Assembly: GCF_000225465.1 (NCBI RefSeq)
Contig: NC_017259.1
Coordinates: 310,001 to 374,000 of the forward strand
Source: Buchnera aphidicola str. Ua (Uroleucon ambrosiae)
GTDB lineage: Bacteria; Pseudomonadota; Gammaproteobacteria; Enterobacterales; Enterobacteriaceae
Direction: 5' to 3'
DNA: 64,000 nt
The position numbers and the translations under genes are program-made. Under the pieces are notes generated by a model that was given only the letters and a program-made list of their open reading frames with translations, had not been told where the DNA came from and did no database searches. Below are positions 32,322 to 41,266 of this stretch, in pieces. How positions within the stretch are numbered: the first letter of the stretch is position 1; every line of letters starts with the position of its first letter.

Positions 32322-33200
32322 ATGATACGTATTATTCTTTTCTTATTAACTAATTTAGCAGTTATGTTAATATTTGGTCTGATTTTAAGTGTAACAGGAA
32401 TTCAGTCCAATAGTATTTATGGCTTGTTAATTATATCAAGCTTATTTGGTTTTAGTGGATCACTTTTATCTTTACTACTTTCTAAATGGATTGCATTACG
32501 ATCAGTAAATGGTCAAATTATTGTTCATCCTCAAACTGAAATAGAAAGTTGGTTAATTAATACTGTACGTGCACAATCTATTCAAAAAGGTATTATTATG
32601 CCTCAAATTGCAATTTATGATGCTCCTGATATGAATGCATTTGCAACAGGAGCACGTCGTAATTCTGCTTTAATTGCCGTGTCTACAGGATTATTAAATA
32701 ATATGTCTCCACATGAAGCAGAAGCAGTTATTGCTCATGAAATTAGTCACATTGCTAATGGTGATATGATTACCATGACATTAGTTCAAGGTGTTATTAA
32801 TACCTTTGTAATTTTTACATCGCGTCTACTTTCACAAATTATTAGTGGTATTTTATCGAATAATCGTAATGAAAATAATGTTGAAGAAAAAAATTCTTTC
32901 ACATACTTTTTAATTTCTACTTTTCTTGAATTAGTTTTTGGTATTCTAGCTAGCATAATTACTATGTGGTTTTCTAGACATCGTGAATTTTATGCAGATG
33001 CTAGTTCTGCAAAAATGGTCGGTCGTGAAAAAATGATCTCAGCTTTAAATCATTTAAAACTAAGTCATGTGCCTCAAGAATCTGATAGTATGATTGCATT
33101 TTGTATAAATGGAAAATCTAATTCTTTTTTTAAATTGTTTTCATCACATCCTACTTTAGAAAAAAGAATACAAGCACTTCATGATCGAGAATATATGTAA
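32322..33200 (+). CDS. htpX: Membrane-bound zinc metalloprotease HtpX
   Basis: Inner-membrane protease, in E. coli part of the quality control of membrane proteins along with FtsH. The 292 residues (293 in E. coli) have two N-terminal transmembrane segments (about 5-30 and 35-60), the zinc motif HEISH in [14 protein letters not shown], two further hydrophobic segments (about 150-175 and 200-225), and the third ligand Glu in [14 protein letters not shown]. The ATG is preceded by GAGGAAG. A 19-bp hairpin follows 21 bases after the stop codon. Confidence 0.96.
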   Translation: MIRIILFLLTNLAVMLIFGLILSVTGIQSNSIYGLLIISSLFGFSGSLLSLLLSKWIALRSVNGQIIVHPQTEIESWLINTVRAQSIQKGIIMPQIAIYDAPDMNAFATGARRNSALIAVSTGLLNNMSPHEAEAVIAHEISHIANGDMITMTLVQGVINTFVIFTSRLLSQIISGILSNNRNENNVEEKNSFTYFLISTFLELVFGILASIITMWFSRHREFYADASSAKMVGREKMISALNHLKLSHVPQESDSMIAFCINGKSNSFFKLFSSHPTLEKRIQALHDREYM

Positions 33201-33221
33201 ATAAAAAAATAAATATAATAC

Positions 33222-33262
33222 TCTTCTTAATAGGAATATATTTTATATTTCTATTAAGAAGA
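33222..33262. terminator. Long hairpin after htpX
   Basis: Very long inverted repeat: 33222-33233 pairs perfectly with 33251-33262, and the pairing continues inward (33234-33240 with 33244-33250, one G-T pair) to a 3-base TTT loop, giving about 19 base pairs. No T run follows, so it may act as a 3'-end stabiliser or terminator of htpX in either orientation. Confidence 0.65.
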
Positions 33263-33559
33263 TACGTTTAAATAAATTTATTAAACAAATTTAAACTTGA
33301 CTTTATATATAAAAATCATTTAACATATAAAATATTATGCTTTTTATTATAAAATTTTAATTATATAATTAATTTTTAAGATAAAAATAAGTTACAATTC
33401 TGTTTATGCATGGAATATTAAAATTAAAAAGTTTAGAGTAAAGACGTTAAAAAAAAGCTTCTCTTGGCCAATCTTAAATTCATGTTCATGCAGTAATGTT
33501 TCCTTTTTATCCATAATTATTGACAATAAAACTATAAAATATTTTGAAGGATGTTACAA

Positions 33560-33769
33560 ATGACTAAGATTAAAGGTCAAGTTAAGTGGTTTAACGAATC
33601 TAAAGGTTTTGGTTTTATTACACCATTAGACGGAAGTAAAGATGTTTTTGTTCATTTTTCGTCTATTCAAGGAAATGGATTTAAAACATTAACTGAAGGA
33701 CAAAATGTTGAATTTGAAGTTCAAGATGGACAAAAAGGTCCAGCTGCAATAAATGTATTTTCTATATAA
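33560..33769 (+). CDS. cspC: Cold-shock-like protein CspC
   Basis: Single-domain RNA/DNA-binding chaperone of the CspA family. The 69 residues have exactly the E. coli CspC length, with RNP1 KGFGFITP and RNP2 [14 protein letters not shown] and [11 protein letters not shown] fit CspC better than CspE. I use the ATG at 33560 because AAGG at 33547-33550 is correctly spaced for it, and because [11 protein letters not shown] matches [11 protein letters not shown]. The ATG at 33551 would abut the Shine-Dalgarno. A long leader precedes it and a strong terminator follows. Confidence 0.96.
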   Translation: MTKIKGQVKWFNESKGFGFITPLDGSKDVFVHFSSIQGNGFKTLTEGQNVEFEVQDGQKGPAAINVFSI

Positions 33770-33796
33770 AATAAAATTAAATTCAATGCAATATTC

Positions 33797-33835
33797 AAAG
33801 TCTTCTGTAAAAAAAATCAGAAGACTTTATTTTTT
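33797..33835 (+). terminator. Rho-independent terminator of cspC
   Basis: Perfect 11-bp stem AAAGTCTTCTG/CAGAAGACTTT (33797-33807 with 33818-33828), a 10-base A-rich loop, then A followed by six T. This is a textbook intrinsic terminator 28 bases downstream of cspC. Confidence 0.88.
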
Positions 33836-34009
33836 ATCTTTCTGAAAAGTAGAATGTATATTTTCATTAATCAATTTAATTTTTATATCATTTGAAACAA
33901 ATAATTTTATAAATACATTCTCTCAAAATATCATCTTATGATCTATTTTATCAAAACATTTAATCTTATATAATATAGATATACCCTATTTTTTTTACGG
34001 AGTTTTCTG

Positions 34010-35578
34010 ATGGAGTTTTCTTTAGCCCTTTCAACTTGGGCTGGATTATTAACATTAGTTGTCTTAGAAGTAGTATTAGGGATTGATAATTTAATATTTG
34101 TAGCAATTTTATCAGAAAAATTACCTCCTAATCAACGAGATAAAGCACGTTTAATTGGTTTAGGACTAGCTTTAGTAATGCGTTTAGCATTATTATCATT
34201 AATATCTTGGGTAGCAACTCTTAATTCTCCTATTATCAATAACCAATTTTTTGTTTTATCAGTACGTGACATTATTCTTTTATGTGGTGGTTGTTTTTTA
34301 TTATTTAAAACTACAATAGAATTGCATGAAAGATTAGAAAATAATTATCATGAAAATGCAGAAAATAAAAATTATGCAGGTTTTTGGGCTGTAGTTATTC
34401 AAATAGTTATATTAGATGCAGTTTTCTCTTTAGATGCAATAATAACAGCAGTTGGTATGGTTAATGAATTATTAATTATGATGCTGGCAGTAATAATCGC
34501 AACAATACTTATGTCGTTTGCATCTAAAAAACTAACTAATTTTGTTAATCTTCATCAAACCGTTGTTGTATTATGTCTTAGTTTTTTACTCATGATAGGT
34601 TTTAGTTTAGTTACAGAAGCATTAAAATTTTGTATTCCAAAAGGCTATTTATATGCTGCAATAGGATTTTCTATCCTAATTGAAATTTTTAATCAAATAG
34701 CTAGTCATAATTTTATGAAAAATCAATCTAGAAGACCTATGCGACAAAGAGCAGCAGAAGCTATTTTACGTTTAATGATTAAAGAAAAAAATAACAATCA
34801 AACAACTAAAAATGCAACACAAAATAATAAAAAAGAAATCAATTCTGCTGAATCTGAAAAAGAAAAAGAAACATTTAAAGAAGAAGAAAAATATATGATC
34901 AATAGTGTGTTAACACTAGCTGGTCGTTCTATTAGAAGTATTATGACTCCAAGAAGTAATATTTCTTGGGTAAATACAGAAAAAAATATTGATGAAATTC
35001 GCATACAATTATTAGATACTCCACACAGTTTATTTCCAGTATGCAAAGGTGAACTAGATGAGATAATAGGTATTGTGCGTGCTAAAGAACTATTAATTGC
35101 CATTGAAAAAAAAATAGATGTATATACCTTTGCTAGTAAAATACCCCCTATTATTATTCCAGATACTTTAGATCCTATTGATCTTCTTGGTGTTTTACGT
35201 CGAGCTCAAGGTAGTTTTGTAATTGTAAGTAATGAATTTGGTGTAGTACAAGGATTAATTACTCCATTAGATGTGTTAGAAGCTATAGCAGGAGAATTTC
35301 CAGATGCTGATGAAACACCTGATATTATACAAGAAAATAATAGTTGGTTAGTAAAAGGTGAAACAGATTTACATTCTTTACAACAATTGTTAAATACTAA
35401 AAAATTAATTCAAGAAAATAATTATGCTTCTTTAGGAGGTTTATTAATTGCTCAAAAAGGTCAATTACCTATTCCTGGAGAAGTAATTTATATTGATCCT
35501 TTTCATTTTCATATTGTAAAAGCAACAGAATATCGTATTGATTTAGTAAGAATTATAAAAAATCAAGATGAATGTTAA
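34010..35578 (+). CDS. yoaE: YoaE: TerC-family membrane protein with CBS and CorC/HlyC domains
   Basis: The 522-residue protein (518 in E. coli YoaE) has an N-terminal TerC-like membrane domain of about seven helices (residues 1-230) with the acidic motif [12 protein letters not shown] and a repeat-like [14 protein letters not shown] charged Lys/Glu/Asn-rich linker (about 255-295) follows, then a CBS pair (about 300-425: IMTPRSNI and [21 protein letters not shown]), then a C-terminal CorC/HlyC domain (about 435-522). TerC relatives have been linked to metal export or metal loading of exported proteins; the substrate here is unknown. The start follows ACGGAG. Confidence 0.93.
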   Translation: MEFSLALSTWAGLLTLVVLEVVLGIDNLIFVAILSEKLPPNQRDKARLIGLGLALVMRLALLSLISWVATLNSPIINNQFFVLSVRDIILLCGGCFLLFKTTIELHERLENNYHENAENKNYAGFWAVVIQIVILDAVFSLDAIITAVGMVNELLIMMLAVIIATILMSFASKKLTNFVNLHQTVVVLCLSFLLMIGFSLVTEALKFCIPKGYLYAAIGFSILIEIFNQIASHNFMKNQSRRPMRQRAAEAILRLMIKEKNNNQTTKNATQNNKKEINSAESEKEKETFKEEEKYMINSVLTLAGRSIRSIMTPRSNISWVNTEKNIDEIRIQLLDTPHSLFPVCKGELDEIIGIVRAKELLIAIEKKIDVYTFASKIPPIIIPDTLDPIDLLGVLRRAQGSFVIVSNEFGVVQGLITPLDVLEAIAGEFPDADETPDIIQENNSWLVKGETDLHSLQQLLNTKKLIQENNYASLGGLLIAQKGQLPIPGEVIYIDPFHFHIVKATEYRIDLVRIIKNQDEC

Positions 35579-35659
35579 TACAATTTAAAAAAATTAAAAT
35601 ATTATCTTAATAAATTATCAAATTATTTATAATATTACATTAATGCTTTGAGAAAAAAT

Positions 35660-36326
35660 ATGTCTAATATAATTTTATCAATTGATAGTTCTACAGATTA
35701 TTGTTCAGTTGCTATATATAAAAAAAAATATATTCATCACTTAAAAGAAAAATGTAAAAATAAACATACAATCACTATATTACCTATGATTCAAAAAATA
35801 TTGCTTCAAACACAAACAACATTAAATGATTTAAGTTATATTGCTTATACAAAAGGACCTGGTTATTTCACAAGTATACGTATTGCTGCTGGAATTGCTC
35901 ATAGTTTATCAATTAGTTTAAAAATTCCTATTATTAGTATTTCTACTTTAGCTATTATGGCTGAAAAAGCATGGCGAAAATATAAAAAAAAAAATTTTAG
36001 TTTTAATGCAAGCAACTAAAAAAGAATGTTATTGGGCTGAATATACAAGAAATACACAATCTGTATGGATAGGAGAAAATACTGAATCTTTAATATTAAA
36101 AAAACTTATTTTAAATAAATTAAATATTTTAAAAATATCATCAACGATAATTAGCAATATTCCTGAACTAATTGAATTACAAAATATTTCAAATATCAAC
36201 AAAAATTATTGTTTTGTTCCTGAAGCACAAGATATAATTCCATTTGTTTTATTAAAAACTAAAGAACACAAGAATTTTTATAAAAAAGATGATGATCTTA
36301 ATTATTTATATAATTTTTTAAAATAA
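35660..36326 (+). pseudogene. tsaB: TsaB (YeaZ), t6A37 modification subunit, frameshifted in an A11 run
   Basis: In E. coli TsaB partners TsaD and TsaE to make threonylcarbamoyladenosine-37 in ANN-decoding tRNAs. The first frame runs IILSIDSSTDYCSVAIY ... GPGYFTSIRIAAGIAHSL ... AEKAWRKYKKK and ends at 36019. The match resumes in another frame as ILVLMQATKKECYWAEYTR, aligning with E. coli RVLAAIDARMGEVYWAEY. The switch falls in a run of 11 A (35984-35994); removing one A gives a continuous 221-residue protein (231 in E. coli). I took the ATG at 35660 (MSNIILSID) over a TTG at 35648 because it aligns with E. coli MRILAID. It may be rescued by slippage, inactive, or a sequencing artefact. Confidence 0.9.
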
Positions 36327-36360
36327 TTTTTAAAAATTATAATATACAGTTTAAAAAACA

Positions 36361-36397
36361 ATTAATACTGAAATATTTAATATACTTCAGTATTAAT
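36361..36397. terminator. Hairpin between convergent tsaB and minE
   Basis: Perfect 12-bp inverted repeat ATTAATACTGAA/TTCAGTATTAAT with a 13-base loop, placed between the convergent ends of tsaB and minE. There is no strong T run on either side. Its location suits a shared transcription end. Confidence 0.6.
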
Positions 36398-36471
36398 TGA
36401 ATGAAATGAATATTACATTTTTTTAATATATTTTAATATTAATTTTTTAATTATTTTTTTTATTTGAAATG

Positions 36472-36723
36472 TTAATCTGGTAAAACAATATTTAATTCTA
36501 ATATAGAGATATCTTCATTTTTTTGTTCTAACTGAACAGTCACCATATTTGGTTCTATATTTACATATTTACAAATAACAGATAATATTTCTCTTTTTAA
36601 TTGTGGTAAATAATCCGGTGCATTATCATATCTTCTTTGTTCTGCAACGATGATTTGTAATCTTTCTTTAGCAACATTAGCGGTATTTTTGTTCCGGGAT
36701 AAAAAAAAATCTAATAAAGCCAT
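36472..36723 (-). CDS. minE: MinE, cell-division topological specificity factor
   Basis: Stimulates MinD ATPase and drives Min oscillation so that division occurs at mid-cell. The 83 residues (88 in E. coli) start at the ATG at 36723: [23 protein letters not shown] is the anti-MinCD region, and the C-terminal dimerisation part is [13 protein letters not shown] through [15 protein letters not shown] longer frame starting at 36774 would add 17 residues read out of frame within minD and is rejected. It lies 4 bases after minD. The last five E. coli residues are missing. Confidence 0.96.
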   Translation of the reverse strand: MALLDFFLSRNKNTANVAKERLQIIVAEQRRYDNAPDYLPQLKREILSVICKYVNIEPNMVTVQLEQKNEDISILELNIVLPD

Positions 36724-36727
36724 ACTC

Positions 36728-37540
36728 CTATCTCCCGAATAAACGTTGTAAAAAACTTTTTTTTTCTTCTTCAATAAAACGGAACTGATGTTCTTCTCCT
36801 AATAATCGATTAACAGTATCAACATAAGCATGACCTGCATTCGAATGCATATCTAATATTATAGATTCTCCTTGATTAGATGCACGAAGAACTGATGCAT
36901 CTTCTGGAATTACACCAATTATAGGAATTTGAAGAATATCTAGAATATCTGTCATGCTTAACATCTCTCCTTTTTTTACACGAGTAGGATTATATCTTGT
37001 TAACAAAAGATATTCTTTGATAGGAGTTATGTTTTGTTTAGCTCTTTTTGATTTAGAAGAAATAATTCCTAGAATTCGATCAGAATCTCGTACTGAAGAT
37101 ATTTCAGGATTAGTAGTGATAATAGCTTCATCTGCAAAATATATTGCTAAAATTGCACCAGTCTCGATACCTGCTGGTGAATCACAAATAATAAAATCAA
37201 ATTCCATTTTTATCAGTTCATTTAAAACTTTTTCAACCCCAATACATGTTAAAGCATCTTTATCTCGGGTTTGTGATGCTGGTAAAATAAATAAATTATT
37301 AGTTCTTTTATCTTTAATTATAGCTTGATTTAATGAAGCATCACCTTGAATAACATTGATAAAATCATATACAACTCTACGTTCACATCCCATGATTAAA
37401 TCTAAATTTCTTAACCCTATATCAAAATCTATAACAATTGTTTTTTTTCCTTTTTTTGCTAAACCAGTTCCAATTGCTGCACTTGAAGTAGTTTTACCCA
37501 CACCTCCTTTCCCTGAAGTTACTACAATAATCCGTGTCAT
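36728..37540 (-). CDS. minD: MinD, septum-site-determining ATPase
   Basis: Membrane-associated ATPase that recruits MinC and oscillates with MinE. Its 270 residues equal the E. coli length. The deviant Walker A KGGVGKTT is at residues 11-18, switch I and II regions read [13 protein letters not shown] and CDSPAGIE, and the C-terminal amphipathic membrane-targeting helix [16 protein letters not shown] is intact. It sits between minC and minE in the conserved minCDE order on the minus strand. Confidence 0.98.
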   Translation of the reverse strand: MTRIIVVTSGKGGVGKTTSSAAIGTGLAKKGKKTIVIDFDIGLRNLDLIMGCERRVVYDFINVIQGDASLNQAIIKDKRTNNLFILPASQTRDKDALTCIGVEKVLNELIKMEFDFIICDSPAGIETGAILAIYFADEAIITTNPEISSVRDSDRILGIISSKSKRAKQNITPIKEYLLLTRYNPTRVKKGEMLSMTDILDILQIPIIGVIPEDASVLRASNQGESIILDMHSNAGHAYVDTVNRLLGEEHQFRFIEEEKKSFLQRLFGR

Positions 37541-37566
37541 ATATAAATGTCCTTAAAAAAATATAC

Positions 37567-38283
37567 TTAACTGAGAAAATTTATAGTTAAAAATTTATTT
37601 TTTAAGTAAATTTGAGCTGATTTCCCAATAAATTCTATTGGTATTTGATCTAATAACCAATATTCACCAGATATAGAAACTAATTCAGCAAATAATTCTG
37701 TACAAAATATTTTTCTTGTTCTATCTCCATTAGCTCCTGCAAGTACTCTTCCACGAATTGTGCCATAAATATGAACGTTACCATCTGCTACTAATTCTGC
37801 TCCTGCGCTCACATTATTAATTACTATTAAATCAGCATGTTTTGCATAAATTTTTTGACCAGAACGTACCGGAACATCTATTATGTGTGTTTTTTCTATT
37901 TTATTAATACTTTCTTTTTGTATATTTTTTTGAGCATTAATAAAATAATCAGAAATTAAATCTGAATTAATTGTTTTTTTTTCTGATAAAATAGGTAATC
38001 CTGAATTAATAATATTTTTTTTTAATATGTTGTTATTTTTACAACCAGTAACTCCTACAATTAAAAAACCATGAGAAATAATAATTTCTTTTATTTTATC
38101 CCAATTTGCTACATGGCATAAACTTGAAACATTTACAATGACAGGTGCATTTTTAAAAAATTTTGGACATTCTTGAATTTTTTTATATAATGATTTATTA
38201 ATTAAATCTACATTTTCATTATTTAAATATAGTACTAATAATGTAAAATTACTGCCTTTAATTTCAATAGATTTTTTTTCCAT
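37567..38283 (-). CDS. minC: MinC, septum-site-determining inhibitor
   Basis: Inhibitor of FtsZ assembly that acts when bound to MinD. The 238 residues (231 in E. coli) have a less conserved N-terminal FtsZ-inhibitory domain, a linker near residues 105-130, and a well conserved C-terminal beta-helix domain: VRSGQKIYAKHADLIVINNV, GAELVADGNVHIYGTIRGR, LAGANGDRTRKIFC. It is the first gene of minCDE, with a 26-base gap to minD. Its upstream spacer carries the operon promoter, not individually resolved. Confidence 0.95.
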   Translation of the reverse strand: MEKKSIEIKGSNFTLLVLYLNNENVDLINKSLYKKIQECPKFFKNAPVIVNVSSLCHVANWDKIKEIIISHGFLIVGVTGCKNNNILKKNIINSGLPILSEKKTINSDLISDYFINAQKNIQKESINKIEKTHIIDVPVRSGQKIYAKHADLIVINNVSAGAELVADGNVHIYGTIRGRVLAGANGDRTRKIFCTELFAELVSISGEYWLLDQIPIEFIGKSAQIYLKNKFLTINFLS

Positions 38284-38552
38284 TATTATTGCTCGATAAT
38301 ATTTACTTATATCTATAGCATATAAAATCTACATAAAACATAAATTTAATTCTTAATTTCTTATTGAAATATATAAAATTATATGCGATTAAATTATAAT
38401 ATAAATTATATACGATAACAATTTCTATTTTGTATCAAAAAAAAATAATATATATTATAAATAACATTTAATGTATAAGAATAACTAAACAAAATGCATT
38501 TATAAAAATCATATATAATCTATTTAATTATTAAAAAAGGAAAATTATTCCC

Positions 38553-39575
38553 TTGTTATTATCTCAAAATAGTCAACTAATATTACGCAATAAAAATATT
38601 TTTAAAACAAAAAAAGTGTTTTTTTTTGGAAGCATTCAAGATGATTACCCATTATATTTAAAAACAATTAGTACTATAATAAACCTTAAAAAATATAGCG
38701 ATTACATTATCTTAAAAAAAAAAAAAAAAATAAAAAACATAGAGATTAAAAATTCGTTTTTACTGTCAAAAGAAATAATTAAAGACTGTAATACAGTTAT
38801 TTATTACTGGCCTAAAGATAAATCTGAAGCAAAATTTCAATGCATGAATCTTATGTCTCATGTAAAAATAGATACTGAAATATTTATTGTAGGTCATAAT
38901 TCTAGTGGTGTAAAAAGTGCTTTTTTAATATTAAAAAAATGGATTATATTAAATAAAATAGATAATGCGAAGCATTGTATCTTATATTCAGGCATTTTAA
39001 AAAAAAGAACAACATTTATTTTAGAAGATTTTTATAAAATACATGTATGGAAAAATTTATTTATAAAATCATTACCAGGTGTATTTGGACATAAAAAAAT
39101 AGATGAAGGTAGTAAATTACTTGCCTCTACTTTTATATCTAATTCTCATTATAGAGAAGTTTTAGATATTGGTTGTGGAACAGGATTTTTAGCAGTATCT
39201 ATATTGTATTGTTCGCCTAATGCTATTGTATCATTAGTTGATGATAATATTACTGCATTACATTGCAGTCGATTAACACTACATGCGAATAATTTTACAG
39301 GAGAGATAATACGCAGTGATTTATACTCAAATATTTTAAAAAAATTTGATTTAATTATATCCAATCCACCTTTTCATGATGATTTGAAAATTACTTTTAA
39401 ATTAATAAAAAACATGATATTTCACTCAAGAATATATTTAAAAAAATCAGGAGAATTAAGGTTTGTAATAAATAGATGTTTTAACTATCATTTTATTTTA
39501 AAAAAATATTTTAAAAAATATATTATTTTAAAACAAACAAATACTTTTACAGTATATCAAGCTTTTGTAAATTAA
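38553..39575 (+). CDS. rsmC: RsmC, 16S rRNA m2G1207 methyltransferase
   Basis: S-adenosylmethionine-dependent enzyme that methylates the N2 position of G1207 in 16S rRNA within the 30S subunit. The 340 residues compare with 343 in E. coli. The degenerate N-terminal half has IYYWPKDKSEAKFQCMNL and LPGVFGHKKIDEGS. The catalytic C-terminal half has the SAM motif VLDIGCGTGFLAVS and the target-base motif IISNPPFHD. It starts at a TTG (38553) with AAAAAAGGA upstream; no in-frame ATG fits the alignment better. Codons about 54-60 form a run of 17 A, at present in frame. The gene is normally away from these neighbours in E. coli. Confidence 0.93.
   Translation: MLLSQNSQLILRNKNIFKTKKVFFFGSIQDDYPLYLKTISTIINLKKYSDYIILKKKKKIKNIEIKNSFLLSKEIIKDCNTVIYYWPKDKSEAKFQCMNLMSHVKIDTEIFIVGHNSSGVKSAFLILKKWIILNKIDNAKHCILYSGILKKRTTFILEDFYKIHVWKNLFIKSLPGVFGHKKIDEGSKLLASTFISNSHYREVLDIGCGTGFLAVSILYCSPNAIVSLVDDNITALHCSRLTLHANNFTGEIIRSDLYSNILKKFDLIISNPPFHDDLKITFKLIKNMIFHSRIYLKKSGELRFVINRCFNYHFILKKYFKKYIILKQTNTFTVYQAFVN
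38714..38730 (+). repeat. Run of 17 consecutive A inside rsmC
   Basis: The longest homopolymer I saw in the window, lying within a coding sequence and reading as consecutive lysines. The gene is in frame as given. Runs of this size are highly prone to replication and transcription slippage, so rsmC is expected to yield a mixture of mRNAs. Confidence 0.95.
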
Positions 39576-39592
39576 ATTATTATGTTTTTTAT

Positions 39593-39677
39593 TACCCGGA
39601 GCGGGACTTGAACCCGCAAAGCTATTAAAGCCGAGGGATTTTAAGTCCCTTGTGTCTACCAATTTCACCATCCGGGC
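39593..39677 (-). tRNA. leuZ: tRNA-Leu (anticodon UAA)
   Basis: On the minus strand the sequence begins GCCCGGATGGTGAAATTGG and folds as a long-variable-arm leucine tRNA: 7-bp acceptor GCCCGGA/TCCGGGT, anticodon TAA in the loop CTTAAAA, and T loop GTTCAAG. It is nearly identical to E. coli tRNA-Leu(UAA). The discriminator is A at 39593. The 3' CCA is not encoded. Confidence 0.96.
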
Positions 39678-39691
39678 AGAAAATTTTTTAG

Positions 39692-39762
39692 AGGCGTATC
39701 CCGGAATCGAACCGGGTTATACGGATTTGCAATCCGCTACATATCCAATCTGTCAACACGCC
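39692..39762 (-). tRNA. cysT: tRNA-Cys (anticodon GCA)
   Basis: On the minus strand it begins GGCGTGTTGACAG. The acceptor stem is GGCGTGT/ATACGCC with one G-T pair. The anticodon arm GCGGATTGCAAATCCGT gives anticodon GCA, and the T loop has GTTCGAT. The discriminator U at 39692 is the key identity base for cysteinyl-tRNA synthetase. CCA is not encoded. It is 14 bases from tRNA-Leu on the same strand, so they are probably co-transcribed, Cys first. Confidence 0.96.
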
Positions 39763-39888
39763 CATGCTCTTATTATAAAAAAAAAAAATAAAAATTACAA
39801 TAGAAAATTTATTTTTATTAAAATTGATTACAAATAAAAAATATCTTTACAATAAATAGTATAATGATTTACTATATTAAAATTAATC

Positions 39889-39973
39889 GGAGAGATGGCC
39901 GAGTGGTTTAAGGCAGCGGTCTTGAAAACCGCCGACGAGAAATCGTCCGAGAGTTCGAATCTCTCTCTCTCCG
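39889..39973 (+). tRNA. serT: tRNA-Ser (anticodon UGA)
   Basis: Starts GGAGAGATGGCCGAGTGG. The acceptor stem GGAGAGA pairs with TCTCTCC, the anticodon loop CTTGAAA gives anticodon TGA, there is a long variable arm (GACGAGAAATCGTC), and the T loop is GTTCGAA. The discriminator is G at 39973. CCA is not encoded. It is on the opposite strand to the Leu and Cys genes. Confidence 0.96.
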
Positions 39974-40066
39974 TAAATTAAAAAAAATATATAATTATTT
40001 TAATTTTTATAAAAAATAAAATATTTGTTTTTTCAAAAAAAAAATAAATTATATATCAAAAAATTT

Positions 40067-41134
40067 TTATTCAATATTAGATAATACTTCAATTTCTACA
40101 CGACGATCAGGAGCTAAACAACTAATTAATAAAGATTTATCATCTATATCATTACATACTTGATCAGTTAATGAATATAGTTCTCCAACACCCCGAACGA
40201 TAATTATATCTCTAGAAAACCCTTTAGATGTCAAATAATTCTTAATACTATAAGCACGATCTTCAGATAATTTTTGATTATATTTTTTATTTCCTATTTT
40301 ATCTGTATGACCTAAAAGAATAATAGAAATATCTTTTAATTTCATTTTTCTAATATCTTCACTTAATTTATTAAGTTTATCATAAGCATTAGGTTTTAAT
40401 TCTGTACTGTCAAATGGAAATGTAATATTTTCATTTAATACGCTATATTGTGTATTTAAAAATTCAGGATCATAAGATGAAAAAATATCATTTGTATTAG
40501 ATTTTCCAAACTTCCATCCAATCGAAAAAACAGCATCCCCTAAATCTGGTTTAATAGAATGATTTATAATATTTTTAAAACTATTTTTCCAATTATAATC
40601 TAATCGAGTAATTAAAGAATCATTAAAAACATATTCAGCACCTAACGATAAACTAGACGATAATGCAGAATCTTTGGAAAAGATATTAGTAAAAACATTT
40701 TTAGATATAAGATCATTCCAAACAATTTCTCCACCTAATTTAGTATATAAATTCAACTCGTCTATAATTGGATATGATAATTTTGTTGCTATTTTCATAG
40801 TATTATGTTGCATAATACTTTTATTTTTTTGAAATATGAGATGAGGAAAAAAACCATTAGTATTATTTTCTACTTCTAAACTGAAATACGGATTAAATTG
40901 ATATCCTAAAAATAAACCTAGAATTGGTGCACTCAATTTATTGGATAAAATATCGTCTAAAATATTTTCTTTTTTAATTTTAAAAATATTTATATTTCCT
41001 GTAAAAGGATTGACATTAGACCATCCCATTTTAGTGCCCATGTACCATCTATTTTGATTATTTTCTTCAGCATAAACAGAGGTAACTAAGCTTGCTAATA
41101 AAAAAAATATAATAGCATAAGCTTTTTTTTTCAT
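40067..41134 (-). CDS. ompA: Outer membrane protein A (OmpA)
   Basis: Major outer-membrane protein anchoring the envelope to peptidoglycan. The 355 residues start with a 22-residue signal peptide ([22 protein letters not shown], cut before EENN). An eight-stranded beta-barrel follows (about residues 28-200, opening [12 protein letters not shown]), then a C-terminal OmpA-like peptidoglycan-binding domain (about 235-350) with [20 protein letters not shown] and RGVGE. The barrel loops differ strongly from E. coli; the C-terminal domain and overall length (346 in E. coli) are conserved. It sits alone on the minus strand, next to tRNA-Ser. Confidence 0.94.
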   Translation of the reverse strand: MKKKAYAIIFFLLASLVTSVYAEENNQNRWYMGTKMGWSNVNPFTGNINIFKIKKENILDDILSNKLSAPILGLFLGYQFNPYFSLEVENNTNGFFPHLIFQKNKSIMQHNTMKIATKLSYPIIDELNLYTKLGGEIVWNDLISKNVFTNIFSKDSALSSSLSLGAEYVFNDSLITRLDYNWKNSFKNIINHSIKPDLGDAVFSIGWKFGKSNTNDIFSSYDPEFLNTQYSVLNENITFPFDSTELKPNAYDKLNKLSEDIRKMKLKDISIILLGHTDKIGNKKYNQKLSEDRAYSIKNYLTSKGFSRDIIIVRGVGELYSLTDQVCNDIDDKSLLISCLAPDRRVEIEVLSNIE

Positions 41135-41266
41135 TATAAGACTCCATTTTTGAGCGAAATTATAAATAATATAATATAAATATGTTTATTATATAATAAA
41201 TATTATATTAATAATATATTAATCATGACTTATAATTAATACATTATTAATATAATAATACTATAT

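Noticed and set aside
34798-35103. 101-codon frame antisense to yoaE
   Set aside because: Lies over the Lys/Glu linker and the first CBS domain of yoaE; no independent evidence.
36724-36774. 17-residue N-terminal extension of MinE overlapping minD
   Set aside because: Out-of-frame reading of the minD end; [10 protein letters not shown] is the conserved MinE start.
36954-37328. 124-codon frame antisense to minD
   Set aside because: Shadow of a highly conserved gene; composition follows the opposite strand.
39777-39788. Run of about 12 A after tRNA-Cys
   Set aside because: Intergenic; long A runs are common in spacers here and carry no evident function.
39652-39837. 61-codon frame across the tRNA-Leu and tRNA-Cys genes
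   Set aside because: Overlaps two certain tRNA genes and is not protein-like.
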